This document shows positions 50,186-61,400 of a stretch of 64,000 nucleotides of DNA, piece by piece. The stretch comes from Schistosoma haematobium (taxonomy: Eukaryota > Platyhelminthes > Trematoda > Strigeidida > Schistosomatidae), in contig NC_067196.1 in assembly GCF_000699445.3 (NCBI RefSeq), positions 42,995,806-43,059,805 on the forward strand. Direction: 5' to 3'. The notes beneath the pieces are model-generated. The model saw only the letters and a program-made list of their open reading frames with translations, was not told the DNA's origin and searched no databases. The stretch's first letter is position 1. Each line of letters opens with the position of its first letter. The position numbers and the translations under genes were made by a program.

Positions 50186-51499
50186 TCCGAAGTATCAGAT
50201 ATGTGGTGTATGGAAACAATGTTTACACACTATATTAGCTTCAACCTTGCCTATTGGGAATAACGAGCTGTTTTAGTTGGAATCCGCATTTTGGTAGAAC
50301 AAAAACATTCTTAATGATGGAAACGTATGTTCCTTGTTATGTTTTTGTGAAACGAAATACGTTATCTACTCTCAATATTCACTAAGTGCGTTTAATCCTG
50401 TATTTTTCTACACTTTAGCGGCTGAGTACATCATGTAAGAATGCAATTTTTACAATGTCTGTATATTTCGTACAGTATGTTAGGATGAGCAACCCTCGTA
50501 TGCATAACTTGAAATGAAAACTTAAATAGGGATCACAGATTTATGTGCACACAACTAGTAAATTTGACGAGAACCGCGCCAAAATACTGTACACCATATC
50601 CTTATTTATCAGTAAAAAACGAGTGCATCGATACCTATAAGGCAAAATAAATATCATGCTCTCTTTCGAGAGATTCGAGAGAAAATGCCTTCAGCAAAGC
50701 TCACACTATCTTTTTGAGAAACTCGCTGACTCTAACCATGGAATAGTTTGTATATATATTTTTTGTGAAGTGTTCTATCATAAAATTGAGGGGGAATCGA
50801 GGTCCAGATGCGTTAACATTGATATATCGCCAAGTTTTTTCAACTCATTAATAACTTTTATAGTCTCAGAATTTTGACATCGAATTTACTCGTAATGCTT
50901 TCATAATGGAAGGATACCAACCTAGTCAAATCAGAAGTCACGTAAGAATGAGTTCGAAGATATATTTTAAAGGTTTTTCGATTTGTTCAGTAGCATTTGA
51001 TATAAGCTGACTAGTAGTTACAATAGATACGTAGCACCGTATACATACTCGTGATGTGGTGTGAGTGCGTGACCGGGTGCCCTCAGTCAGTATGTGTCCA
51101 GTAAAATTAATGAGGTCGGCATTAACGTTGTGGACTTACAGAACCATTTATTTTTCGGATTTATTTGCCAACGCAGCTCACCGCACCTCGTGGGGTAGTG
51201 ATGACCGTAAGATGTAGATAGGCAGAAGTTTAAACTAAACGAGCTTGCAATCGGTGAACACTATTTGGATAGCTTGCAGTCGATGAAAACTTCTGACAGC
51301 TTGCTATGTTTAACAGCATAGGGTCGTCTTGCACTTATATACAATACAGCGACGAAAAAATTACTAACGAAAGTTTCTGTTAATGATAAACTTCGTCAGT
51401 TTTTCATCTTTTTCAGCCATCTTAGAAAACAAGAAAGAAGCATGTCAATGTCGAAATACATATCCAAAGTCTTTTACTCATTTCCTTTTTCGATGTCAA
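50186..51499. other. Intergenic between two RTE fragments
   Basis: No gene or clear repeat. It separates two minus-strand fragments of the same retrotransposon family that may be pieces of one insertion broken by later DNA (inference). Confidence 0.4.
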
Positions 51500-52190
51500 T
51501 TAGTTTGTTCTCTCAAACAGTAGACTGATATTGATGGTTTCCAGTCAACGGACATTCAGTAGCTTACGTAGACAATTGATTATAAATATCTGTGCCTTTC
51601 AGATGAAGGCTGTATTCATCGGTATTCACTTGTGTGTATGGGATAGAAGTACCAGGTCATCTGTGAAGTCCAAGTCGTCTAGTTGCACCCAAGCTTTCCA
51701 TTGTATTCCGTGCTTCCTCTCAGATATGGAGGTCTTCATAATCCAGTCGACCACCAAAAGAAAGAGAAAGGGGGAGAGTAAGCAGTCTTGCCTGACTCCG
51801 ATCCTCATTTAGAATACACTGGTCAGCTGTCCTCCCTTGCACCACTTTGCACTTGGTCCGTCCTATGAATTCCGTATGATGTTGAAGATTTCCTCACCTA
51901 CTCACACCATATTGTCGGAGAAGGTTCGATAAGGTTCTCCCGTTCACGCTGTCAAATGCTTTCTCACAGTCAAGGAATCGGATGTGACAAATCTCATTCG
52001 ATTGGTTGCTCGACAATGATCCGTAGTGTTGCGATCCGGTCTGTTGGTCTCGGAGTTGGACATCTACTGAATCTTTCACCGGTTCAGCAACACTTTGTAG
52101 AAGCCCTTCCTGTTACCGATATTAGTGTAATACCTCTGTAGTACTCACACTTTCTCAGATATCCTCTATTGAAAATCTTTCCTGCTATTA
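51500..52190 (-). mobile_element. RTE-like reverse-transcriptase fragment
   Basis: Minus-strand pieces are [36 protein letters not shown] and SERKHGIQWKAWVQLDDLDF. They match the RT of the 13930-17055 family. The fragment is broken by stops and abuts a plus-strand element of the other family at about 52,190. Confidence 0.7.
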
Positions 52191-52194
52191 GGTC

Positions 52195-54310
52195 TATCGC
52201 ACTGATAAATTCTCGTAAACTCAACCCATCGGGCTCTGAACACAACGAAGAGCGAAAGGAAGTCAGGTCTACGTTGAGCAAAAGTCTATGGAACGACCAT
52301 AGGCAACGAAAACAAAAGATATCGAAAAGGCAGAGGCTGTAGGTAACGCAAAACAACTTTTCAGATCCATAAAAGAAACTGGAACTAATAATGTAAGTGT
52401 AAGTGAGACATTCTCGGAAAAGGAAGACATTTTAAGGAGCATATCAGCTGGCCTTGAGCGATTCTACAACTACCCACCGTTCCCAAACAACGTGAATGTG
52501 GCATTGAAGTAGGTCGCCCGACTCTATCTGAAGTTCAAAAGGCTATAGTTAATCTGAAATGAGGAAGAGCAGCTGGTTCAGAGGGAATGGCTCCTGATGT
52601 CTTTGAGGATGATCGTCCAATTTTAGCCATTAGATTAACTAACAGTTTAGCTAAAATCTGGGAGTTGGACGTAATCCCATCTGAATGGACGCAATTACTG
52701 ATTGTCCCAATATAAAAGAAGGGGTCAAAAACACCCTGTGACAAACAAGGAAGCATTAGCTTGACTTATATAGCATCTAAAATACTAGCTTCAATAATTA
52801 TCGGACGCCTAACAAAGACTCGTGAACTGCAAACACGAGAAAATCAGGCTGACTTCAGACCTAGTTGTGGCTGCATTAACCACATATTCACCATTCGTCA
52901 GGTTATAGAACACAGACATGCTTATCGGCGTCCGACAATCGTGGTCTATCTCGATCTTAAGGCAGCATTTGACTATGTAGACCGAGAGGTTCTATGGTAG
53001 TGTCTGTCATTGAAAGGCGTACCTCAGAAGTACATAAACTTTATGAAGGGTCTTTACTCGAACACTATTAATCGAGTGACAGCTTGTGGCGAACCGTCAT
53101 CTGCTTTTGCAACCTCAAGTGGTGTCCGTCAAGGCTGTGCACTTTCTCCATTTTTTGTTTAACTTCGTAATAGACCTACTGATAGAAATAACGCTCTCGA
53201 CGACTGAATTTTCGTTCATTGATCTCCTACCAGGAGGTCCACTTATCGACTTAGAATACTCAGATGACATAGTCCTGTTTAGTGAAGACGCTGATAAAAT
53301 GCAGTCTTTTGGTAGCACTAAGCAACAATGCCAGAATGTTTGGAATGCGCTTCTCTCCCTCGAAATGCAAGTTTTTGCTTCACGACTGGTCTGCGTCAAC
53401 ACCTGAACTAAGGATAGGGAGTGAAGTAGTCGAACGCGTTGACAACTTCACTTATCTCGGAAGTCTGATCAACCATAATGGGTTGGTGTCTGACGAAATC
53501 TCAGCACAGATTCAGAAAGCTCGTTCGACTTTTGCCAACTTACGTCACCTATAACGAAGGCGGGATATCCGTCTATCAATTAACGGACGAGTATACTGCG
53601 CAGCAGTTCGTTCTGCTCTGCTTTACGGCTGCGAAACGTGACCATTAAGAGTAGAAGATACTCGTAAGCTACTAATATTTGACCACAGATGGCTTAGAAA
53701 TATTTCTTGCATCTGTTGGGATCACCGGGTAAGTAATAGTGAGGTTAGACGTAGGGTATTAGGGAATGATGGTAAATCAGTTGATGAGATTGTGAATCTT
53801 CGTCGACGGAGATGGTTGGGCCACGTGTTACGTATGCCTGAACACTGACTATCACGAAGCGCATTGCTGACTATTGTTGGGGATGGTTGGAAGAAAGTTA
53901 AGGGTGACCAAAGCAAAACATGGTATCAGTCACTAACTTCTATTCTGAGCCATGTTGGTAGATGCAGACTACTTGGTTTGGATCCGCGTAACTATCGTAA
54001 CCAATGGTTGGAGACTCTGTGTGACATGGCTCAGAATCGATCACAATGGTGTAGCTGTATATACTCTCTGTCTTCCCTTAGACCGTGAGATTGAAATCGC
54101 TTCGTATCTTTCTTTCTACGAACTAATTCCTTCTTCATGTACTATATCCTTATATGCAATCTTTCTTTTATATATTACCACCTCTGAATTAACTACTTCT
54201 ATGAATCCAGTGTTCATCATGCCGAGCTACTGAGGTGTAGCAACTTGGACCGATGTATATATGTGCCTGGTCCTACGTTGTAGCTGATTGACTTCACCTT
54301 TCCAATCACT
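52195..54310 (+). mobile_element. Plus-strand non-LTR retrotransposon fragment (RT to 3'UTR), broken
   Basis: Plus strand: linker, then RT with TRENQADFRPSCGCINHIFT, VYLDLKAAFDYVDREVLW, LEYSDDIVLFSEDADKMQ, MRFSPSKCKFLLHDW and VDNFTYLGSLINHNGLVSDE. Then come RRWLGHVLRMPEH-type sequence and a C-terminal block (RCRLLGLDPRNYRNQWLETL). The YADD box is YSDD. Endonuclease sequence is missing. Several stops (TAG after VLW at about 53000, TAA in the middle of the RT) make it dead. Confidence 0.8.
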
Positions 54311-54318
54311 GGTTAACC

Positions 54319-54510
54319 GTGTGGACAGTTGACGATGAACTGTGTTTGGAAAAGTCATTTGTGGTTAAGAATGTTTTAGAGAAAATAAAATGTGTAACGA
54401 CAAGACAACTTAAGAACTTCATCTGTCGAGACCCCCATAGATGTTTTGAACAATGGAAATGGCGAAAGGAACTCTATTTCCGAAACGTGGAGTATTTCTG
54501 AGAGAAATAA
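54319..54510 (+). pseudogene. Possible mariner-type transposase C-terminal remnant
   Basis: A 60-codon frame ends with TTRQLKNFICRDPHRCFEQW followed by KWRKELYFRNVEYF. The pattern of a Cys-Phe-x-x-Trp core with a basic run and a terminal YF resembles the C-terminus of mariner-family transposases. Nothing else of a transposase is visible, so this is weak. Confidence 0.2.
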
Positions 54511-54989
54511 GATAAACGTACACTACAATTTGTAAAAGAGGCTTATGACATTAGTTCATGCATTTATCGAACATACCACTTAACCATATGGATAAAATAT
54601 ATCAACAAAACATAAAAACTCAGCGTATGTCATCGTATGATCTCTACTATTCGTGGTTTTTAAATAAATGACTCGTTTAATGACAAATAAAATTCCTCCT
54701 AGTTTATGACAGTTCGGCTAAAACAACTGATTTAACTCAGGATTCTTTCAGGAAATTTCAAAAAGAAAAATAAGACAGTTATTAAGCGATTATATGTTAC
54801 TAACTACTAAAAACTATTTGGACGATAACAATCCTGTGATCACAAAACAATATCATCAGAATACTGAGTAATTATCAGACAGCTCATCATAACAGAAAAC
54901 AATAGTGCTTGTGACAGACTGATCACTGAGTGGTGATAAATGTCATGTATGTTAGGTCCTTCTTAGTTGAGATCAAATCCTATCGACCA

Positions 54990-55110
54990 AGTTGCAATGT
55001 GGCCACTAGTTTAGGTGACTCGAAATTGAGTGCACAATGTTGAGATAAGATGGTGACTGGAGGTAGTCGACAGAAGACCCTTGATCTGGACATTGATCAC
55101 CACCCACTGA
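54990..55110 (-). mobile_element. Inverted 3' part of the same SINE type
   Basis: The minus strand carries TTCTGTCGACTACCTCCAGT and then CATCTTATCTCAACATTGTG. The first block matches the end of the plus-strand SINE at 55283-55304. The two copies form an inverted repeat about 220 bp apart. Confidence 0.5.
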
Positions 55111-55139
55111 CCAATCAATTGTAAATATGTCCAAGTCAT

Positions 55140-55310
55140 AGAGGTTGGATGCGGCCCGGATAGCCCGGTGGTAACAACCCTGAATGTGAAGCTGGGTGAT
55201 ACGGGACTGAATCCGTCAGGAAGCATCAGTTATCTCAAGATTGCTGAAGAGAGCCAAATGACACGAAACCTAGGTCTAGAGTTTTCTGTCGACTACCTCC
55301 AACTACCATA
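55140..55310 (+). mobile_element. Different tRNA-headed SINE with a hammerhead-like 3' part
   Basis: Box A-like TAGCCCGGTGG (55161-55171) and box B-like GGGACTGAATCC (55203-55214) are followed by CTGAAGA ... GAAACCTAGGTC (55244-55276). The sequence then ends CTGTCGACTACCTCCA, which recurs inverted at 55052-55067. Confidence 0.6.
55234..55285 (+). ncRNA. Hammerhead-like motif, catalytic positions kept but stem II weak
   Basis: CTGAAGA (55244-55250), GAA (55265-55267), stem III ACC-TA-GGT (55268-55275) and the GTC site are all present. Stem II (GAG/CAC) has a central A-A mismatch and stem I is poorly paired. Activity is doubtful. Confidence 0.45.
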
Positions 55311-56149
55311 TTATCTAGACAATAGTGTTAAATACTATAAATAATTATGCATAACAATTTATATGAACCGACCATTTAAATTCACTAATAAATTTGTAAA
55401 GATTTTAAAGAGTTCGAGTAACTCAATTTACGTCAGAAACCAATTTTTATACGTCAGATAGAAGTCTAGTTACATAGAGAGCATACAATTATAAAATGTT
55501 GAATATTTTTAGTAGTTTGAGCATTGAGGTTAACACTGTTTTGAGTTAATTAGATGAAAATAAAACTAGATAATTTCCTTCCGGAATTATTGTTTTCTTT
55601 ACAAATGCTGTACAATATCTACTCAATTTTCTTCTATTATATACAGTAAAAATAATAATAAACAACGAAAATATTCACTAGGAAAAGTAGATAATAAGTT
55701 CAACTGAAAACTGACGATTTCAATATCAGATGTCCCCAATTCACTGGTATATAACAGGAATAGATTTATACTTATCGGAGTATGCAACGATCTTTAAAAT
55801 AACACTGTAACTGAGAATAAGTTTTGACTCAGTGATTATTAAACGATACTAAAAAAACAATTAGTCTTTTGTAAAATCATTGTAATAAATTTAATTGGTC
55901 AGTCATAATTGATTTTTTTAGTCTTGTACATTTTTGGGAATGTATTGATTAATAAGTTACAGATATATTGAGAATACAACCAAATCTCCACAACCGACAG
56001 GAAATCATTAAGATTTGTCTTTTTTTCTAGAAATTTCCGAAGGACCCAGAGAATCTCCATAAAAGTTTATTTGAAGAAATCTCACACAATTTCTTTATTA
56101 TTATTTCGAACCAAGTGAGCAAATAAATAACTTTTAAATGTAGGCCTAG

Positions 56150-56395
56150 GGTTTAAGAGCAGATGAGAATCGTATGGGTGGCTGAAGGGGAATGTTGGCA
56201 ACAGATCGGATAACGCTGACCGATTTCTAAAGCTCTGTGAGATTTACAATCTATTTCAGATCAGCACCAACTTCTTTTCCTATTATCGCCTACCTCTTTG
56301 CTACCTGTAATTCTTGCTCTGCTCGAAGTCGTCGGTTACCGATAGGGTGGCTGTGTACGGAACTGGAGCACCTATCCGTATTGATACTACAATAA
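56150..56395 (+). mobile_element. Endonuclease-domain relic of the second retrotransposon family
   Basis: The plus strand reads GNVGNRSDNADRFLKLCEIY and then NLFQISTNFF, recognisable as the RSDNGDRLLQLYTDHNLFLA and STNFRH segment of the 17669-21240 element. The continuation is frameshifted. Confidence 0.5.
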
Positions 56396-57319
56396 TATCC
56401 CCTTATCTTTTGTTTTAGAGTCCAACAAATTCATTGTCCTAAATGGACTGATCTAAATAAACTAGGTACAAATCCTGTTAAAACCAAATATCATAGTTAT
56501 GTTCAAAGACTAGTTTTCGACCCACTGACCACATCTTGACTCTCTATCAAATGCCAGAGCGCTACCACATTTGTTTCAGGATAACAATCATTGTTTCCTG
56601 ACATCAAGGTCGATACCAACCTGTTGAATACGACTGCGTCCTGATATTGTCCATTGAAGACAAATGTGTTCAAGAAGTTTATTAACATGTTGAAGAATAA
56701 AAAAGCAATAGAGATAAAGTGGCAGCACAACCAACTCTCCCCATTTTTCTAACCCAATAAAGGGATAAATATCGATAACCTTAAAGAAACAACCCGAGAA
56801 GTATAGTGGTTTAGACCTGTTAGTTGGTAAGAAACTTTTCAACCTCAAATACGCAAATGGCACTACCTTATAGTGCGGTGATATCCATTCTACCCCAATA
56901 GTACGTAATTATTAGACAGTTACCGCCCTTAAATACAGCATTTAACCTGTACGTTCAAAATTAAAAGTACTTTCACAAGAACGCTACGAGATTGCGAACG
57001 AACTAATTTATGATGGGGAATGTGTATTTTTGTGTAGCTGTCAGTATCGTTAGTGTTATGTCATTTGAATTCAATCTATAGGTAGTGAAGATTAGAGCGG
57101 CTTAAACTAATCTAGGTTATTTCTGCACCTGTTATTATTTTAGTTTGATCCTAAAGGTTGGGATGTACAATGTCAATGGGAGTATTTCTGATCTACGACG
57201 AAATACTGACCCCTCCAAGTTGAAGATGCTCGGTGACTTTCTGCACTCGAATACCATTGAATTCAATAAATTGTTCACACATAGAGACGACACTTTGTTA
57301 GTTATCCTAGAGCTCAGCA

Positions 57320-57440
57320 ATGTGTTCGAGCACTGTCACCATCTTAACAGATAGGATTCAGTAGCTTGGTTACGCGTTACGCATGTCACTCTAAAGGCCT
57401 CCACAGTTCCCATTATTTGCCGACTCTAATTAGTATGAAA
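57320..57440 (+). mobile_element. Short retrotransposon C-terminal relic
   Basis: The DNA around TTACGCATGTCACTC and CATTATTTGCCGACTC resembles the segment coding VLRMPSQRIPRRALFANS in the 17669-21240 element. No frame is preserved. Confidence 0.3.
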
Positions 57441-57850
57441 AATAGCTTCATACGACTAGCAACTTCAGGTCCAACAAAACTCCCTGATTGTGAAATCAAG
57501 GAGAGATTATGGAAACTAATGGTTTGAGATATTATAGAATATGGTTCAGAATAGTTTCCGATTATTTTCATCATAAACAAGAAGTTATTTGTCTCGGTTG
57601 GATCATCAACCGTACAATACCCTTTATTAAAAAGTTAACTGACTTAAAAATTGTAAAACCTTTCCATTTTCAATTTCTTAAAAATACTACCATTTTACTT
57701 TGTACGGAGCGTTTCTGATGTTCTAAAGCATCAGAATTTACGCGTAATGTATAGAGAAAGTGATTGAACACACAAACATATATTTACTTCTACGCATGCC
57801 GAATAAATCTAGCCCAAATGGAAGATAATGAAATCATACCAAACCGTTAG

Positions 57851-57856
57851 ATTTAT
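57851..57856 (-). terminator. Candidate poly(A) signal for the DHX35-like gene
   Basis: TTTATT on the plus strand reads AATAAA on the minus strand, 245 nt after the DHX35-like stop. An AT-dinucleotide run (58031-58074) lies between stop and signal. Confidence 0.35.
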
Positions 57857-58026
57857 TTAATACAAAACATTTCAAGATTGGATTTGTACAGAATAATTTG
57901 GTAGAAAACAAAGAAATGCAGCCAAATATATTTACATAAATGTTAATAACCATCGACCACTTGTAATTTTAACAAAAACTGATTGCTTCCTTCAAATATG
58001 AAGACTACATTTTACTATACATAAGG

Positions 58027-58030
<4 letters not shown>

Positions 58031-58074
<44 letters not shown>
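58031..58074. repeat. (TA)n tract, 44 nt
   Basis: It lies in the 3' flank of the DHX35-like gene, 27 nt beyond its stop and before its candidate poly(A) signal. Confidence 0.95.
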
Positions 58075-58075
<1 letters not shown>

Positions 58076-58100
58076 CTAGTTGGTTTGACCAATATATACA

Positions 58101-58424
58101 TCATTTTTTTATTCCTAAAGAATGTTCTAAATGTTCTCTATCTGTACCGAATTGATAATAATGTGGAGCTAATTCCAGCAACCAATCTGGTTGTATAACA
58201 CTGACACCACTGATACAAGTACTTGACAGGTCATTCTTATTATTATTATTTGATTTAGTATCATTATTATAATCTAAATTAGGTGTGAGAAATACATTTG
58301 TAAATAAGATATAAGCAGGCCACCGTGTTGTAGATGAGTATAAAATACAGTTAGGATGTAAGCGTAATTGATGATCTCCTCTTACAGTTAAATAATGTGA
58401 ACCAGATGAAGCGAGACGAGCAGC
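58101..58424 (-). CDS. DHX35: DHX35-like last exon: OB-fold domain
   Basis: The acceptor CTATTAACAAAAG precedes 58424. The exon has 107 codons plus TGA (58103-58101). It reads AARLASSGSHYLTVRGDHQL, then LRLHPNCILYS and WPAYILFTNV, then an Asn-rich insertion and WLLELAPHYYQF. Confidence 0.85.
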   Translation of the reverse strand, partial: AARLASSGSHYLTVRGDHQLRLHPNCILYSSTTRWPAYILFTNVFLTPNLDYNNDTKSNNNNKNDLSSTCISGVSVIQPDWLLELAPHYYQFGTDREHLEHSLGIKK

Positions 58425-61400
58425 CTTTTGTTAATAGAATGTAAAAAAAAACAAATAAATAAATAAACTACATGAAACAAATACACTAACTAAAATGACA
58501 TTTAACAGGCTATCATTCACATACATCACAGAACTGAACCTCATACACATTTTATCAATATATATACACTTGTGTGATCTATAGAGATTTGTTCGTTTTA
58601 AAGATGATCGGTGCGAAAAGTTTATATTAACTACAGAACTGGGAACTAGAAAGAGTTGAGTAGATATCGAATTCTTCTTTCAAATTCTTTATAGTGCATC
58701 AGCCTTTTTCAGGCTTTCTATTCGAATATTAATGGTTAAGTTAGAGCTGATAACTTCAAGTGGTGTTTATCAAGACTATGCAATTTTCTAGTTTTTATTT
58801 AAATTTTTCACAGACATTCTTTTAGAGATAACAATCTCATTATCTGGCTTAAGATGGGTCGATATTTTATCAGGAGACTTCCTTATTGACTTAAAATACG
58901 TAGATAACATAGCACCATTTGGTCAAGAGGCTAACAAAACTCAGTCTTCTTACCGCCCTAAGCAGAAATATAAGCATGTTTGAAATGCGACTGTATCCCT
59001 CCAAATGCGAAATGCTACCTAGAGACAAGCCTGAGTCAGCAACTAAATTAATGACAGGAAGTGAAGTGGTTAAGTGTGCTGGCCACTTAATTTGCTTTGG
59101 AATTTTCATCAGTCCTCATGGTCTAATGTTCGGCGGAATCCCGGCCACGGATTCAGAAAGCTCAACTGATTTTGCCAACTTGTGATGTAGGTAAAATACC
59201 CGTCTGTCAATCGAAGGATGAGTTTACTGAGCAGCAGTCCGCTATTCTACTTCATAGCTCATAAACATGACCATTAATAGTAGAGGATATTCGTAGGTTA
59301 CTAGTATTCAATCATAAGAATCCTCCAACACATGGCTCGCGTATTTTAGGACCAACGACTCAGCAACGCCGAGGTTAGGGGTAGGGTACTAGGTGAAGAT
59401 GGCAAGTCAGTTGACAAGGTAGTGAACGGTGATCAACTAAAGTGGTCGGAATACGTGTTACATATGCTTAACCATCACCTAACTCGATAGGCGAAGTTAT
59501 TTAGTGTAGGAGTAGGTTGGGAGGTTAGGGGTGGCCGGACCAAAACGTAGCACCAGTCATGATCTTCAAGTGTTGAGACAAGCACAGTGCCATTAAACCA
59601 CTGGGTCGGAATCTAATTGTTTATTATTGTGTCCCTGAGAAACCCTAAATCAGGGTCAAACATCGATTCACTGCTACTTCGTATCCATCGCTGATATTAC
59701 TTATCTAACTAGTCCAGAAGTACTAATCACATTTCATTTAAATATACCAAAAAGATATTTGGATTACCCTATATACAATGTTAGGACTATGAATGTCTAT
59801 ATCCAAGTGTTCCTCTCGTTGTTCATAAGAAATCAAAATCACACAATGTATATTCCAGTTGGGTAATAGATTAGAATCTACTGCTTATTGTGCATTATTC
59901 TGGTCACTACATATTGCAATATTTGAACATAAAGTATAATTCTTATATCAAATATCGCTAAATTTATGAACTGTATAAAAAGTTCATTTTATATATACGC
60001 TGATTTGTAATAATAAATGAAATGTTTGACAAATTTAATTTTGTAAGATACACTTTATTATATTTTTGGGTAATTATTATCACTTTCATTTTTCTCATAG
60101 TAATCATGACAATTTATACATATTTTTGATATTCAATCATGTCATAGTCTCGCTCTCTTTCTCGTCTATTCATGTCATCGATGACTTGAGGTTGCACGAA
60201 TATGAAAATTATTTGTAATTATTTGAAACCGGTGTAGTAAATGACTTTATGGATTTCACACATAGTATTACATACATCTAACATTTCTTTATTTCTAAAA
60301 ATCAGTTAGTATGTGGAAGATTTAGTACACGTGAAATAATGAAATACATCCAATGCATCCCACAATATTTGTTGTTATTACTTTACAAAAGTTTATCGAG
60401 GGAACTAATTGCAATAATTCATTTATATGTATACTCAAATTTAATTACATGAGATTATCTTTTCTAAAGAAAGATAAACTTCATCCAAGCATTGGATATG
60501 CAGTTTCGTGATAAACAACAATTATGAAAACAAACAATTAAATAATTGAACATATGTAACTTTAACGAAACAAATTGATTGTCATAGAAGATACATAAAA
60601 GTATGCTTTGAAACGGAGAATAAATTTCTCCACTTATCACAAAAAATCATTGTTCACTGAATGAATTTAAATTGAAACAACCATGTCCAGTTGTGAGGAT
60701 GTCGAGGAAACTGCCGTATCTGGGTTCGAAGTGTCACTACAACAATTGCAGTTACTGCAAACCATATCAGAATAATACAGTTAGTTAGCTACCCACCAAT
60801 GGTAATGGATATTTGTCTAGCAATATGTGTGAATTCACTTAATTTGGAAGTGAACACTATTGAATTCCGATTTACTGTTTATGAATGGGATAGTTAACAT
60901 TGGATAACCTAAATGTTCATGGTTTGATCCAGTATGGATGCGTGAGTTTTGCTTAGAAGTGCCAGTTAGAACAAAATATCTGTTTTTTTTCTTTTAGCTA
61001 ACACTAGTCCGTAATGAAAAGCATCCGTACAAAGGAAAAAATATATATCATGAATTTAAACTTTACGGTTGCAGAAAACTGGTACTAGTGGCTGAGGTTT
61101 TCTAAAAACAATTAAACACTATCCTAAAAAAGAATTATATAAGGTTAAAAAACAAAAGTTCAATGAGACAAATTGTTACTTGATGAAAAAATCCGCGAAC
61201 AAGCGCCCTTAGTACTGGATTAGGATTTCCTTCAGGCTCTGCTTTTACCCAAGGCAATTTTAAACGATGAAACATGGAGCCAATTCGATCACGTAGTATA
61301 ACTGCATGAGCTAGCCCACGTTCATTTAAACCTACTTCTCGACACCAGGTTCGAAGTTCCGACTTTGACAATAATTTTGATTGGTTCTCGTAAGCAACAA

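Noticed and set aside
57145..57354. 69-codon plus-strand frame before a retrotransposon relic
   Set aside because: It has no recognisable motif and no splice sites that join it to anything.
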